From positions 1 through 33,628 of the forward strand of contig NZ_POVU01000026.1 in NCBI RefSeq assembly GCF_003261585.1: a stretch of 33,628 nucleotides of DNA, written 5' to 3'. This stretch comes from Acinetobacter sp. MB5. GTDB taxonomy: Bacteria; Pseudomonadota; Gammaproteobacteria; Pseudomonadales; Moraxellaceae. The notes below the pieces were generated by a model. The model did no database searches. It worked only from the letters and a program-made list of their open reading frames with translations, and was not told the origin of the DNA. The position numbers were made by a program, and so were the translations under genes. Shown here piece by piece: positions 15,836 to 24,772 of this stretch (position 1 is its first letter; every line of letters starts with the position of its first letter).

Positions 15836-16990
15836 TTGAGCTTGTTTAATCCGCAAAATATTCCGTTGTCGCTTTACATTCATATGCCGTGGTGTGTGCG
15901 TAAATGTCCATACTGTGACTTCAATTCGCATGCTGTACCCGATGGCAAATTGTCACTGGATTTGGAACAGGAATATTTACAGGCGCTGGTTGCAGATTTT
16001 GATACGCAGATTGAATGGGCGCAGGGTCGTGAAATTCAGAGTGTGTTTATTGGTGGTGGAACGCCGTCCCTGATTTCGGCAGCAGGCTATCAGTGGTTAT
16101 TTAGCGAATTAAAACAGCGTCTGAATTTTGCTACGGATTGTGAAATTACCTTGGAAGCCAATCCAGGCACACTGGAACATCAGCCTTTTGCCGATTATTT
16201 ACTGGCAGGCATTAACCGTCTGTCGATTGGTGTACAGAGTTTTGACAACGAACATTTGCAACGTTTAGGGCGAATTCATAGCAGTGATAATGCCCAAAAA
16301 GCCATTCAACAGGCACGGCAGGCAGGTTTTGAACGGGTCAATGTTGACCTGATGCATGGCTTGCCACAGCAAACCCTTGAGCAAGCTTTGTTAGATTTAC
16401 GTTTGGCGGTGGAATGTGGCGCAACACATGTGTCTTGGTATCAACTCACCATCGAACCGAATACGGTATTTTTCCGTACCCAGCCGATTTTACCTGAAGA
16501 AGATTTGCTGCTTGAAATTCAGCAACAAGGTGAGCAGTATTTAAAAGCACAGGGTTTTATCAATTACGAAGTGTCGGCATGGCGTAAAGAATTACCTTCA
16601 CGACATAACCTGAATTACTGGCAGTTTGGCGATTATTTGGCGATTGGAGCAGGGGCACACGGTAAAGTCAGCCAGCCTGATGGTATTTACCGTTTCCAGA
16701 AAAGCCGTATGCCGAAGGATTATCTTTCTAAAGTACCTGCGCCTGCCTTGCAGTGGCAACGCATTGACGATGAAGATATGCCTTTTGAATTTATGATGAA
16801 TGCACTGCGTTTAAATGAAGGTGTCCCGAGTGAGTTTTATCAGCAGCGTACAGGCCTACCATTTTCTAGTATTGCTGCAACGGTTGAAAAGTTACAGCAA
16901 CAGCAACTTTTGATCGAAGATCCTGAGCGACTGGCGTGTACCGAGAAAGGGCATTTATTTTTAAATAGTGTGTTAGAAGAATTTTTATAG
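15836..16990 (+). CDS. hemW: Radical SAM heme chaperone HemW
   Basis: 384 aa radical SAM protein. The cluster motif CVRKCPYCDF has C20, C24 and C27, followed by FIGGGTPSL and LSIGVQSF. HemW lacks the extra cysteine (CxGC) that true HemN has after the motif; here the residue after the third Cys is Asp-Phe, which separates it from the hemN gene at 26.1 kb. HemW binds heme and delivers it to hemoproteins rather than oxidising coproporphyrinogen. The start is TTG, with AGG about 8 bases upstream and no better ATG. A possible extended -10 TGCTAAAAT lies at 15793-15801. Confidence 0.9.
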   Translation: MSLFNPQNIPLSLYIHMPWCVRKCPYCDFNSHAVPDGKLSLDLEQEYLQALVADFDTQIEWAQGREIQSVFIGGGTPSLISAAGYQWLFSELKQRLNFATDCEITLEANPGTLEHQPFADYLLAGINRLSIGVQSFDNEHLQRLGRIHSSDNAQKAIQQARQAGFERVNVDLMHGLPQQTLEQALLDLRLAVECGATHVSWYQLTIEPNTVFFRTQPILPEEDLLLEIQQQGEQYLKAQGFINYEVSAWRKELPSRHNLNYWQFGDYLAIGAGAHGKVSQPDGIYRFQKSRMPKDYLSKVPAPALQWQRIDDEDMPFEFMMNALRLNEGVPSEFYQQRTGLPFSSIAATVEKLQQQQLLIEDPERLACTEKGHLFLNSVLEEFL

Positions 16991-17004
16991 ATTTGGAAAT
17001 CAAT

Positions 17005-17026
17005 AAAGGGGCAAAATGCCCCTTTA
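17005..17026. terminator. Hairpin between hemW and the LysE-family gene
   Basis: AAAGGGGCA (17005-17013) pairs with TGCCCCTTT (17017-17025) around a 3-base loop. The GC-rich stem suits both convergent genes, but the T-run is short. Confidence 0.75.
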
Positions 17027-17039
17027 TCGTGTCTGTATT

Positions 17040-17654
17040 TTAGCGTTTACTGAGTGCCAGCTTTAAAGCAAACAAAACAAAAACAGCGCCTGTAATACGG
17101 TCAATGCTTTGCACGATTTTCGGCTGTTTCAGATATTTGGCAAAAGGCTGTGAACCGATAATCAGGAAAGTCGACCAGATCAGTGTCAGTACAATATGAA
17201 TCAGCACCAGCAACATAATCCAAGCGGTTGCTGCCTGTTGATCAGGGACAAACTGAGGCAAAAACGAAATATAGAAAATCCCGACTTTAGGATTCAGCAA
17301 ATTACTCAAACAACCTTTGAGTAACCAGTTTTGCTGAGTGGTTGTGTCTTGCTCTAAATTGCCCAAGTGTTGACGTGGATGGCGCAACATTTGCAGACCG
17401 AGCCAAGCCAGATAGATTGCGCCTGTCCATTTCAGGATGGTAAAGGCAAACACCGAACTACTCAGTAATGCCCCGAGTCCACAGGCCACAATCAGTCCCC
17501 AGACCAAACACCCCAGATTAATTCCAATGGCTGCTTGTAAGGCTTTTTGACGACCTTCCACCGTTGCTGTACGCAAAATCAGCGTGGTATCCAAGCCAGG
17601 TGTAATGGTCAGTAAAGCAATCGCAATCAGATAGGAAATCATGAGGGTTGTCAC
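17040..17654 (-). CDS. LysE family amino-acid exporter
   Basis: About 204 aa, six membrane helices, in the LysE/RhtB superfamily of amino-acid and metabolite exporters. Diagnostic segments are ITPGLDTTLILR at the N-terminus, ALQAAIGINLGCLVWGL, WTGAIYLAWLGLQML and NLLNPKVGIFYISFLPQFV. I chose GTG at 17654 because AAAGGA lies 9 bases upstream. Upstream in-frame codons add a non-hydrophobic stretch not seen in the family, and an ATG four codons later is also possible. Substrate cannot be told from the sequence. Confidence 0.87.
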   Translation of the reverse strand: MTTLMISYLIAIALLTITPGLDTTLILRTATVEGRQKALQAAIGINLGCLVWGLIVACGLGALLSSSVFAFTILKWTGAIYLAWLGLQMLRHPRQHLGNLEQDTTTQQNWLLKGCLSNLLNPKVGIFYISFLPQFVPDQQAATAWIMLLVLIHIVLTLIWSTFLIIGSQPFAKYLKQPKIVQSIDRITGAVFVLFALKLALSKR

Positions 17655-17851
17655 AAGGGGATATCCTTTAAAAATGAACGTCTCAGGTGCTTTGATTTTA
17701 ACTTGAAGTGGAGAAATCACAATCTGTTTGTATCATCTGAAAAATCATTAAGCTGCAACAAAAAATATTATCAAAAATAGGCTATTAAGCAGGGTGGGCT
17801 TGAGGCAGAATGGTTCGAGCGATAAATGATAACAATGTTTAGGAGCTTTAC

Positions 17852-18778
17852 ATGACTGCTCAATCTGTGATTTTGCCATTACCCTCAGATCATGCACGTT
17901 TTCTTGTGGTTCGTTTGAATCAGCTCAGTCTTCATGATTTAAAAAAACAACTTGAGAAATTTTTCTCGGAACGAGACCGTCTGATGACTCAGCATCCGAA
18001 TGAGCAAATCAAAACCTCTGTGGCTTTTGGCCCTGATTTGTGGAGTCAACTGCATAGCACTGCGCCAGCAGGATTCAAGCAACTCGATCCACAAGCAGGG
18101 GCATTTGACATGCCTGTACAGCCTGCCGATGTGTTGATTCATATTGCGAGCCAGCGTACCGACATTTGCTTTGCACTCAGTCAGACCTTCTTTAACGGCA
18201 TTCAGGACAAAGTTGAAGTTCTTGATGAGCGCGCATGCTTCCGTTATCTGGATGGGCGAGATCTCACAGGCTTTATTGATGGCACGGAAAATCCGCAATT
18301 TAAAGATGACCGTGAAGAAACTGCACTTTTAGATGCTGAAGCAGGCGAGTTTGCAGGGGGCAGTTTTGTGTTTGCGCAGCGTTATGTGCATGACTTGGAC
18401 AAATGGCGCCGTTTAAAAGTCGATGCCCAAGAGCATGTCATCGGACGCACCAAGCTTGAGTCGATTGAACTGGATGATGATGTCAAACCTGAAAATGCGC
18501 ATGTTGCCCGTACGGTAGTTGAAGATGAAGAAGGTGAAGAACTGGAAATCTTGCGTCACAGCCTGCCTTATGGCGATGGACATGGCGATCAAGGGCTGTT
18601 CTTTATTGCTTACACTAAAGATTTGACCCGTATTGACCGCATGTTGCAACGTATGTTTGGTACCAGTGGTGACGGGATTCATGACCGCTTACTGCACTTT
18701 GTGACTGCGGTGGATGGCGCGTATTATTTTGCACCGTCAGAGCATTTACTTGAACAAGTCCTCGATCTTGATGATTAA
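17852..18778 (+). CDS. Dyp-type heme peroxidase (YfeX-like)
   Basis: 308 aa dye-decolourising peroxidase of the cytoplasmic bacterial class. The family signature GFIDGTENP lies near residue 140, carrying the distal Asp. The proximal heme ligand is probably the His in ENAHVARTVV, and a distal Arg lies in LRHSLPYGDG. There is no Tat or Sec signal. The C-terminus (LLEQVLDLDD) is not an encapsulin-targeting peptide and no encapsulin gene is nearby. A TAGGAGC ribosome site precedes the ATG. It oxidises substrates with H2O2; the natural substrate is unknown. Confidence 0.92.
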   Translation: MTAQSVILPLPSDHARFLVVRLNQLSLHDLKKQLEKFFSERDRLMTQHPNEQIKTSVAFGPDLWSQLHSTAPAGFKQLDPQAGAFDMPVQPADVLIHIASQRTDICFALSQTFFNGIQDKVEVLDERACFRYLDGRDLTGFIDGTENPQFKDDREETALLDAEAGEFAGGSFVFAQRYVHDLDKWRRLKVDAQEHVIGRTKLESIELDDDVKPENAHVARTVVEDEEGEELEILRHSLPYGDGHGDQGLFFIAYTKDLTRIDRMLQRMFGTSGDGIHDRLLHFVTAVDGAYYFAPSEHLLEQVLDLDD

Positions 18779-18798
18779 GCGCATTGGTTTAGTCCAAT

Positions 18799-18827
18799 AA
18801 AAAAGAGCGCATGATGCGCTCTTTTTT
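18799..18827. terminator. Bidirectional terminator between Dyp peroxidase and acyl-CoA dehydrogenase genes
   Basis: AAAAAAGAGCGC, a short ATGAT loop and GCGCTCTTTTTT form a strong stem. It serves both convergent genes. Confidence 0.9.
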
Positions 18828-18842
18828 ATGCTGGAAAATGTA

Positions 18843-20666
18843 TTAGTAATCGAAACTAAAGTGCTCCGCAGGTAAACCAATCAGGGTTTTAGATGGAGTG
18901 ACTGCTGATTCGGCATGTCCTTGAGTACGTGGCAAAATACGGTCGAAGTAGAAATCTGCGACTTTGATTTTCGCTTTATAAAACTCAATGGTTTCTGCGC
19001 CATCACCTGCTTCAATTTTCTCAGACGCGATTGCTGCCTGTTGTGCCCAGAAATACGCCATCATCACATAACCTGAGAACATCAAGAAATCGACTGAAGC
19101 AGAGGAAACCACGTCACGGTCTTTACGTGCTGCCAAGAAAATCCGTACCGTAATTGCATTCCACTGGGCACAAAGTTTGGTTAAGTCCCAAACAAAGCGA
19201 CGCAAGTATTTATTACGCGCATGACGACCACAGAATTTTAAAATTTCCGCAGTGTAATCACGAATGATTTTACCTTTGGAAGAGAGCAGGACTTTACGAC
19301 CAATCAAGTCGAGGGCTTGCACGCCTGTCGTCCCTTCATATAAGGTGGCAATACGCGCATCACGCACGATTTGTTCCATGCCCCATTCTTTAATATAGCC
19401 ATGTCCACCAAAGACTTGCATCCCGTGGTTGGCAGCTTCAAAGCCGAGTTCAGTCAAGAAACCTTTGAGAATTGGAGTGTAAAAACCCAGTTTGTCATCA
19501 TAAGCTTCAAACTCTGCCTGATCGCCACGTTTCAAGGCATCATTCATTTTATCGGCAAGTTGTGCTGCATGGTAAATCATGGCACGACCCCCTTCAGCAA
19601 TGGCTTTTTGAGTCAGCAACATGCGACGTACATCGGCATGGTGAATAATCGCATCGGCTGGTTTATCGGGGTCTTTTTTACCTGACAGCGCACGCATCGA
19701 CATACGCTGTTTGGCATAAGGTAGCGAACCTTGATAAGACAATTCTGCATGGGCAATGCCTTGTACCGCTGTACCGATCCGCGCCGTGTTCATAAAGGTA
19801 AACATGGCGTGTAAACCTTTATTCGGCTCACCGATCAAGAAACCTTTGGCTTGGTCAAAATTCAGCACGGCTGTGGCAGAGGATTTAATCCCCATTTTGT
19901 GTTCAATCGAGCCACAGTTCACCGCATTACGTTCACCAATGCCACCATCCTCAGTTGGCAAGAACTTCGGCACGATAAACAGAGAAATGCCTTTTGTGCC
20001 AATCGGGGCATTTGGCAGACGTGCCAAGACAATATGAATAATATTTTCGGTCAGGTCATGTTCGCCTGCCGAAATAAAGATTTTGGTGCCTGTAATGTCA
20101 TAGCTGCCATCGGCATTGGGTTCAGCTTTGGTTTTGACCTGTCCCAAGTCTGTACCACATTGCGGTTCGGTGAGACACATTGTGCCACTCCATGTCCCCG
20201 CAACTAAATGGGGCATGTAGGTGTTTTTCTGTTTAGGCGTACCAAACTGCATAATGGTGTTCATACAGCCCATACTTAAACCGGGATACATGGTAAATGA
20301 CCAGTTGGCGGTTCCCATCATTTCCGATTTAATCAGGTTCAGCGACATCGGCAGATCTTGCCCGCCAAATTCTTCTGGATAAGACAGACCTTGCCAGCCA
20401 CCTTGCACGAACTGATCGTAAGCTTCTTTATAACCTTTAGGCGTGGTGACGATACCATCTTTAAAATGACAGCCTTCATCATCGCCACTTTGATACAGTG
20501 GTGCGAGGACATTTTCACAATAATCTGCCGCCCCTTCCAAAATCATATCGATCGTGTCTTGGTCAATACTTTCAGCATTGGAGAGGGTTTTGTAGTGCTC
20601 AGGATAGTTAAACACCTCGTTCATGAGGAAACGTATGTCACGTAGGGGCGCTTTATATGTGGTCAT
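18843..20666 (-). CDS. Acyl-CoA dehydrogenase, long DmdC-like type
   Basis: 607 aa FAD-dependent dehydrogenase of the long acyl-CoA dehydrogenase branch that includes 3-methylmercaptopropionyl-CoA dehydrogenase (DmdC). It has the extra N-terminal helix region (MTTYKAPLRDIRFLMNEVF), the substrate segment MCLTEPQCGTDLGQVKTKA and GTKIFISAGEHD. The catalytic glutamate is in YEGTTGVQALDLIGRK near residue 443, followed by the C-terminal ~130-residue extension typical of this branch. The enzyme likely desaturates an acyl-CoA in fatty or branched acid breakdown. DmdC-like sequences are often annotated generically, so the substrate is unsure. AGGAT lies about 11 bases before the ATG. Confidence 0.9.
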   Translation of the reverse strand: MTTYKAPLRDIRFLMNEVFNYPEHYKTLSNAESIDQDTIDMILEGAADYCENVLAPLYQSGDDEGCHFKDGIVTTPKGYKEAYDQFVQGGWQGLSYPEEFGGQDLPMSLNLIKSEMMGTANWSFTMYPGLSMGCMNTIMQFGTPKQKNTYMPHLVAGTWSGTMCLTEPQCGTDLGQVKTKAEPNADGSYDITGTKIFISAGEHDLTENIIHIVLARLPNAPIGTKGISLFIVPKFLPTEDGGIGERNAVNCGSIEHKMGIKSSATAVLNFDQAKGFLIGEPNKGLHAMFTFMNTARIGTAVQGIAHAELSYQGSLPYAKQRMSMRALSGKKDPDKPADAIIHHADVRRMLLTQKAIAEGGRAMIYHAAQLADKMNDALKRGDQAEFEAYDDKLGFYTPILKGFLTELGFEAANHGMQVFGGHGYIKEWGMEQIVRDARIATLYEGTTGVQALDLIGRKVLLSSKGKIIRDYTAEILKFCGRHARNKYLRRFVWDLTKLCAQWNAITVRIFLAARKDRDVVSSASVDFLMFSGYVMMAYFWAQQAAIASEKIEAGDGAETIEFYKAKIKVADFYFDRILPRTQGHAESAVTPSKTLIGLPAEHFSFDY

Positions 20667-20884
20667 AAGGCAAATATCCTAATTTTTATTGCGTTCTGAT
20701 GGATTTCATTATTCATAACCCTGTACAAATTACATTGATAACGTGACTTGCAAGTGCTGTCAATAAGGCCAATCCGCCAGTTTAAATTACATAAAGTGAT
20801 TATTTGTATATTATTTTTTCTGTTAAGGTGTGCCCGCTAAATCGCAATATAGCGATAAATTGAAATAACAAAACGGAAAACGTG

Positions 20885-23188
20885 ATGATGAAATTACAAT
20901 ATTTAACCTGTTGTTTATTCGGTTTAAGTGCAGCAGGTTGTTCACAACATTTTGTTCAGTCTCCTCAAAAAACAGAACAAATACAGCAGCGTACCGTACA
21001 TGCAGTCAATGCGATCTATGAAAATTCTGGTTTTGACTTTCAAGGAAATATCAAATTTGATGTGCAGAAGCAGCACCAGTTCAATAAGAAAAATCCTGAG
21101 TTAAATCAAGATTTAAAAGATAAACTCAATCGTTATCTCAGTTCACAGAAAATCAGCTTGTCAACTGAGCAACGTCAGCAACTTGAACATGCTTTATTGC
21201 AAGAACAGGTTGAAAATGGTGAACAGAAATGGTCACGTCTGCTTACAACAGGTTTCAATTTCTTACAAGATTTTCAGGTGAAATATCAGGGTGGGGTGGA
21301 TTATCGTGATCAGGTGGGGGCGATCAATCTAACAGCAGCATACCATACTCCAACGTTGCAAATGCAAATGACCTACCCAATGCTGGTCGACTTGAAGCAA
21401 GCCAAATTTTATAGCAATGGCTTTGCCTTGTTTCCATTCCTTGCACCCACTGAGCAGCGTGATCAGTTGATGTATCTTGATTTTTCCAAATATAAAAAAC
21501 AGCTTGGTGAATTAGATCTCAAGACACTAGTCGCTTATATCAAGCAAAATAATGCCTTACCTTATATTTTGGCGACACCTGAACAGTTAACCCATGTCAG
21601 CCTCACCGCGGCAGATCGTCAGCAGGGCATTGTTGAAAAGATTCAGTTAAAAACCTCTCTTGAGGAATATCTGGCTCAAAGTTTTAGCTATAACACAGTG
21701 AACATGCCGTATTTGGCTGAACATATGAAAAAAGCAGAGCAAGCCAAAACTGAAACGGTCGATTTGAAAAGTATGAGCCCTGAACAGCAGGCAGACTGGG
21801 CTTATGATCTGGTCAAAGATCATATTTCTTTTGAAGCCATTGAGGGTGAAGAACAAGAAGCAGCAGACCCAGAAGATACAGCGAAAGCGGATGCAACAGA
21901 AGCCGCAGAGGATGAACTGGCTGCATCTGAAGATGAAAGTAATGAATCTGCTGAAGACAGTGATGAGTTGTCAGCGGCAAGTTCTGACGATGAACAAGAG
22001 AGTTCTGAGCATGACGAATTATTAAATCCAAGTGCCCCTGAGCTATCAGAAGCGCAATGCCAAGACCTGCAAAAACAGCCGAAAACGGCCAGTATTGGGC
22101 AATACAAGGCTTGTTTAGATGAAAATGTGGATCTATTTGCAGTGCAGTCTCAAGGTGGTGATGCTAAGCTAGAAAAGCAGATGGTTGAGAAATCCCAAGG
22201 GATTTTTAAAGTCGTCGAGCTATTTAAAGAAGATACAAGTCCACAATTTAAAACGGCCGATGAATTTAAAACACTTTGGCAAGCCAAACAGCCTCAAATT
22301 CAGCAATTGTTAGCAAAACCTGCTGAGCGCAATCCATTGATTGTTGAAATTGGGATTGACCGTCAGGGAAATGCCATTACCACCAATTATCAGTTGGAAT
22401 TAACAGCGGATTCTGTCGGAAAGAAATTGGTGATCCATTCAGATAACCAGTGGAGTAACTACGGTCATCCAAAAAATATTGACCGTGAAGGCATGCGTAA
22501 AGCTAAATCTTTTGATGAGGCTGCTCAAGGAACGGTGCTACAAGACAAAGTGCAGAAGTTTAAGCGTCTATTTGGACAAGCCAATTGGGATGAGCAGATT
22601 CAGGCGTTGGCGAATCAGTCCTATGCCCAAAACCATTCTTATCTAAAAACTTATCAGTTGGTTTATGGTTTATTACTGTCATTGAATTACCCACAAATTA
22701 TGCAGCATTACTCGGCACAGGACATTCAAGAGATTGCCTTGGTCATGGCATATTATGATGGGCGTGGTGACCAGAGTTTTGTACCGAAAGGGCAGGAATT
22801 GGTAAAAATCAAACAATTAATTGAAAAGCATCAATTGAGTTCATCGACATTCTATAAAGTTGATGCGGCATCCGTGGTGAAAAAAGCCCAAGCACATGTC
22901 AGCACTCAAACACAATGGGCTGCGATCCAGAAATCCTCAACAAACCCAGCGACACGTTTTGCGCGTTTGTATGAAGTCACTTATTTGGCTGAGCATCATA
23001 ATGATCAGGCAAATCCGGATTTAACCCATTTATCCAATCGTTTGGGGCAGTTCTATGTTGAATCTCGCAAAAAATCACCAAATTTGAAAGTGATTGAACA
23101 AGCAAGTTCATCTGAACATGAATATCTTGATGCAGATACCTTTAAATCGACATATTTACAGATGCTAAAAAGCACTCAAGCCAAATAG
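20885..23188 (+). CDS. Large lipoprotein with central acidic linker, unknown function
   Basis: About 767 aa, not assigned to a named family. The N-terminus is a lipoprotein signal: short hydrophobic run, then LSAAGC with the lipidated Cys at residue 19. Residues ~20-320 are mixed and hydrophilic. Residues ~320-381 are almost entirely Glu, Asp, Ser and Ala, a flexible acidic linker. Residues ~385-767 include a second folded region with VEIGIDRQGNAITTNYQLEL near 480. Start could be GTG 20882, ATG 20885 or ATG 20888; GGA spacing favours 20885. The gene is monocistronic and ends at a strong terminator. Membrane of anchoring is not resolved; residues after the Cys are Ser-Gln, so outer-membrane sorting is likely. 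Confidence 0.8.
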   Translation: MMKLQYLTCCLFGLSAAGCSQHFVQSPQKTEQIQQRTVHAVNAIYENSGFDFQGNIKFDVQKQHQFNKKNPELNQDLKDKLNRYLSSQKISLSTEQRQQLEHALLQEQVENGEQKWSRLLTTGFNFLQDFQVKYQGGVDYRDQVGAINLTAAYHTPTLQMQMTYPMLVDLKQAKFYSNGFALFPFLAPTEQRDQLMYLDFSKYKKQLGELDLKTLVAYIKQNNALPYILATPEQLTHVSLTAADRQQGIVEKIQLKTSLEEYLAQSFSYNTVNMPYLAEHMKKAEQAKTETVDLKSMSPEQQADWAYDLVKDHISFEAIEGEEQEAADPEDTAKADATEAAEDELAASEDESNESAEDSDELSAASSDDEQESSEHDELLNPSAPELSEAQCQDLQKQPKTASIGQYKACLDENVDLFAVQSQGGDAKLEKQMVEKSQGIFKVVELFKEDTSPQFKTADEFKTLWQAKQPQIQQLLAKPAERNPLIVEIGIDRQGNAITTNYQLELTADSVGKKLVIHSDNQWSNYGHPKNIDREGMRKAKSFDEAAQGTVLQDKVQKFKRLFGQANWDEQIQALANQSYAQNHSYLKTYQLVYGLLLSLNYPQIMQHYSAQDIQEIALVMAYYDGRGDQSFVPKGQELVKIKQLIEKHQLSSSTFYKVDAASVVKKAQAHVSTQTQWAAIQKSSTNPATRFARLYEVTYLAEHHNDQANPDLTHLSNRLGQFYVESRKKSPNLKVIEQASSSEHEYLDADTFKSTYLQMLKSTQAK

Positions 23189-23212
23189 AGCAGTGTTTCA
23201 AATCTAAAAATT

Positions 23213-23241
23213 AACAGGCAACTTTGTGTTGCCTGTTTTTA
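23213..23241 (+). terminator. Intrinsic terminator of the large lipoprotein gene
   Basis: AACAGGCAAC (23213-23222) pairs perfectly with GTTGCCTGTT (23228-23237) around TTTGT, followed by TTT. Confidence 0.9.
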
Positions 23242-23570
23242 TTTGAGCTTGATATAAAGTTTATAGAAACAATAGATTGTGCGGAAACGTCAGTTGCATT
23301 GTTTGAGGTCAGGGCTGAATCTGCAATATATTGTTTTTCAATGTATTAGAGTAATGGCGGTATTTAGCCGAGTTTGCAATGAGCAGCATAGCTGCGCAAG
23401 ATGGTTGCCCTTGCGTGGCTGTGCCACTCATCCCGAAAGAAAAGTAGGTCGAACCTGAGTGAGATTGAAATGTACTTCACTCGAAGTGCAAGGCGCAGTG
23501 GGTTAATTCTGAAATTGAATTCCAAAAAGCAAGACTGCTTCATAATAATTCATTTATTTTTTAATATTTT
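23242..23570. other. Gene-free stretch, possible degenerate dispersed repeat
   Basis: About 330 bp between the lipoprotein gene terminator and the aroE stop codon. It holds no credible gene: a 77-codon plus-strand frame has no ribosome site and no recognisable product. The middle part is more GC-rich than its flanks and contains the small hairpin GTGGC-TGT-GCCAC (23415-23427). The sequence around TTGCGTGGCTGTGCCACTC gives me the impression of a decayed intergenic sequence that recurs in Acinetobacter genomes, but I cannot verify that. No terminator for aroE is obvious. Confidence 0.35.
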
Positions 23571-24359
23571 TTATAGAAAATCACGGAGTTCAGGTTTCAC
23601 GCCATTCCAAATTTCAAAGGCTTCCACGGCTTGACCGACCAACATGCCAAAACCATCGCTATAGGGTACTTGGCGCTGTGCCGCCTGATCCAGAAAACTT
23701 GAAGCTTTGCCATAAGCCATTTCATAGGCATGGCTGAATTGAAGCTGTTCAGGAAGTTGCAAGGCATCGCCTGATAAGCTTGCCGATGTGGCATTGATGA
23801 CTAAATCAAATTCACCACTTAAGTCATCCAGACCTGTTGCAGAAAGTTTAGTGTCAGGCACAGCTTGCTTTAAATCGGCAACCAATTGTTCCGCACGAGC
23901 GAGGGTACGGTTGGCAATTACGATGTGTTTTGCACCTGCCTGAGCCAGTGGATAAATCACGCCACGCGTTGCTCCACCTGCACCTAAAATCAGGATTTTA
24001 CTGTTTTCGAGTGACCAGCCCAGCGCCAAAATGGCATTTACAAGACCTTGACCATCGGTGTTGTCCCCAAACAGTTGCCCATCTTGCATCCATAAAGTAT
24101 TGACAGCTTTGGCAATTTTGGCGCGTTCAGTCAGTTGGTTGCAGCGAGCAAAAGCTTGTTCTTTAAAGGGAACAGTGACGTTGAGGCCAATGCCACCTGC
24201 TTGGAAAAATTCTTCAATATTGGCTTCAAAACCATCGAGAGGAGCAAGACGTTTGCTATAGGTTAAATCGATACCGAGTTTTTGTGCGAATGCATGATGT
24301 AATTCAGGAGAGCGAGAATGTTCTATTGGATTGCCAACCACAGCAAATTGTTTGCTCAT
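23571..24359 (-). CDS. aroE: Shikimate dehydrogenase (NADP+)
   Basis: 262 aa, reducing 3-dehydroshikimate to shikimate in aromatic amino-acid synthesis. The substrate-binding NPIEHSRSP is at residues 10-18. NVTVPFKE carries catalytic Lys66, and GDNTDGQG near 100 carries the partner Asp. The NADP-binding loop GAGGATRGV and the phosphate-binding NRT segment (IANRTLARAEQ) follow, with SDGFGMLVGQA near the end. It is a full-length AroE rather than a YdiB or SDH-like paralogue. The ribosome site is weak. Upstream on the same strand lie a small membrane-protein gene and hemF. Confidence 0.95.
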   Translation of the reverse strand: MSKQFAVVGNPIEHSRSPELHHAFAQKLGIDLTYSKRLAPLDGFEANIEEFFQAGGIGLNVTVPFKEQAFARCNQLTERAKIAKAVNTLWMQDGQLFGDNTDGQGLVNAILALGWSLENSKILILGAGGATRGVIYPLAQAGAKHIVIANRTLARAEQLVADLKQAVPDTKLSATGLDDLSGEFDLVINATSASLSGDALQLPEQLQFSHAYEMAYGKASSFLDQAAQRQVPYSDGFGMLVGQAVEAFEIWNGVKPELRDFL

Positions 24360-24435
24360 GTCGTGTGTCTATGTGGTGAAAAAATTGCCCTCAATATACG
24401 TGAATTTTCGATCTGAAAAAACCAGTACGGTACGC

Positions 24436-24642
24436 TTAAGGATTACAGATATCCTCAATTTTTTCCCATAACAAAGCGAGCACTAAGCCGAATAAAACTA
24501 GGCTCAACAAAATACTAAACACAATCGAAATACTGTCGGAGATATTGTTGTTAAAGGCTAATGTGGTACTGACTGAGCAAATTAATAGCGCACAGGTCAG
24601 TGCGAAAAAAACAGCTTTATGGTTATGGAGTAAATTAAACAT
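24436..24642 (-). CDS. Small two-helix membrane protein, unknown
   Basis: 68 aa from the ATG at 24642. Two hydrophobic helices are clear: AVFFALTCALLICSVSTTLAF and ISIVFSILLSLVLFGLVLALLW, joined by a short Asn/Asp/Ser turn, with an acidic C-terminus (EKIEDICNP). GAGGA lies about 12 bases before this ATG; a second in-frame ATG four codons upstream lies directly against GAGGA, too close for use. No family recognised. It sits between hemF and aroE on the same strand, 76 bp before aroE, and may be translated from the hemF message or its own. Confidence 0.6.
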   Translation of the reverse strand: MFNLLHNHKAVFFALTCALLICSVSTTLAFNNNISDSISIVFSILLSLVLFGLVLALLWEKIEDICNP

Positions 24643-24740
24643 GAGTGATCTCATTCCTCGATGAGCGTGTATTAAAACAGTAAAATTTTAAACCGATATG
24701 ACAGAAAAGTCTGATATGTTTTGTAAGAATAATTATCATT

Positions 24741-24772
24741 TATACTAGTCGCGATTACTGGCGACTAGTATA
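24741..24772. repeat. Perfect 12-bp inverted repeat with 8-base spacer
   Basis: TATACTAGTCGC (24741-24752) and GCGACTAGTATA (24761-24772) are exact reverse complements around GATTACTG. There is no T-run on either strand, so it is not a typical intrinsic terminator. It lies in the 216-bp gap between the hemF stop and the small membrane-protein gene. It could be an operator, an RNA-processing hairpin or a recombination site. Confidence 0.85.

Noticed and set aside
15836..16990. Second hemN gene
   Set aside because: The radical SAM motif lacks the extra cysteine after CxxxCxxC that HemN needs, so the gene is HemW.
18700..18778. Encapsulin cargo peptide on the Dyp peroxidase
   Set aside because: The C-terminus is acidic and lacks the LxIGSL-type motif, and there is no encapsulin gene in the window.
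21813..22107. Several frames over the acidic tract of the large lipoprotein, including a Ser-rich minus-strand one
   Set aside because: The repetitive Glu/Asp/Ser codons of the real gene leave other frames open by chance.
23401..23634. 77-codon plus-strand frame before aroE
   Set aside because: No ribosome site or recognisable product, and it runs into the aroE coding region on the opposite strand.
24727..24745. Possible Fur box (AAGAATAATTATCATTTAT)
   Set aside because: Only about 12 of 19 positions match the Fur consensus, easily reached by chance in AT-rich DNA, and no iron-related gene starts there.
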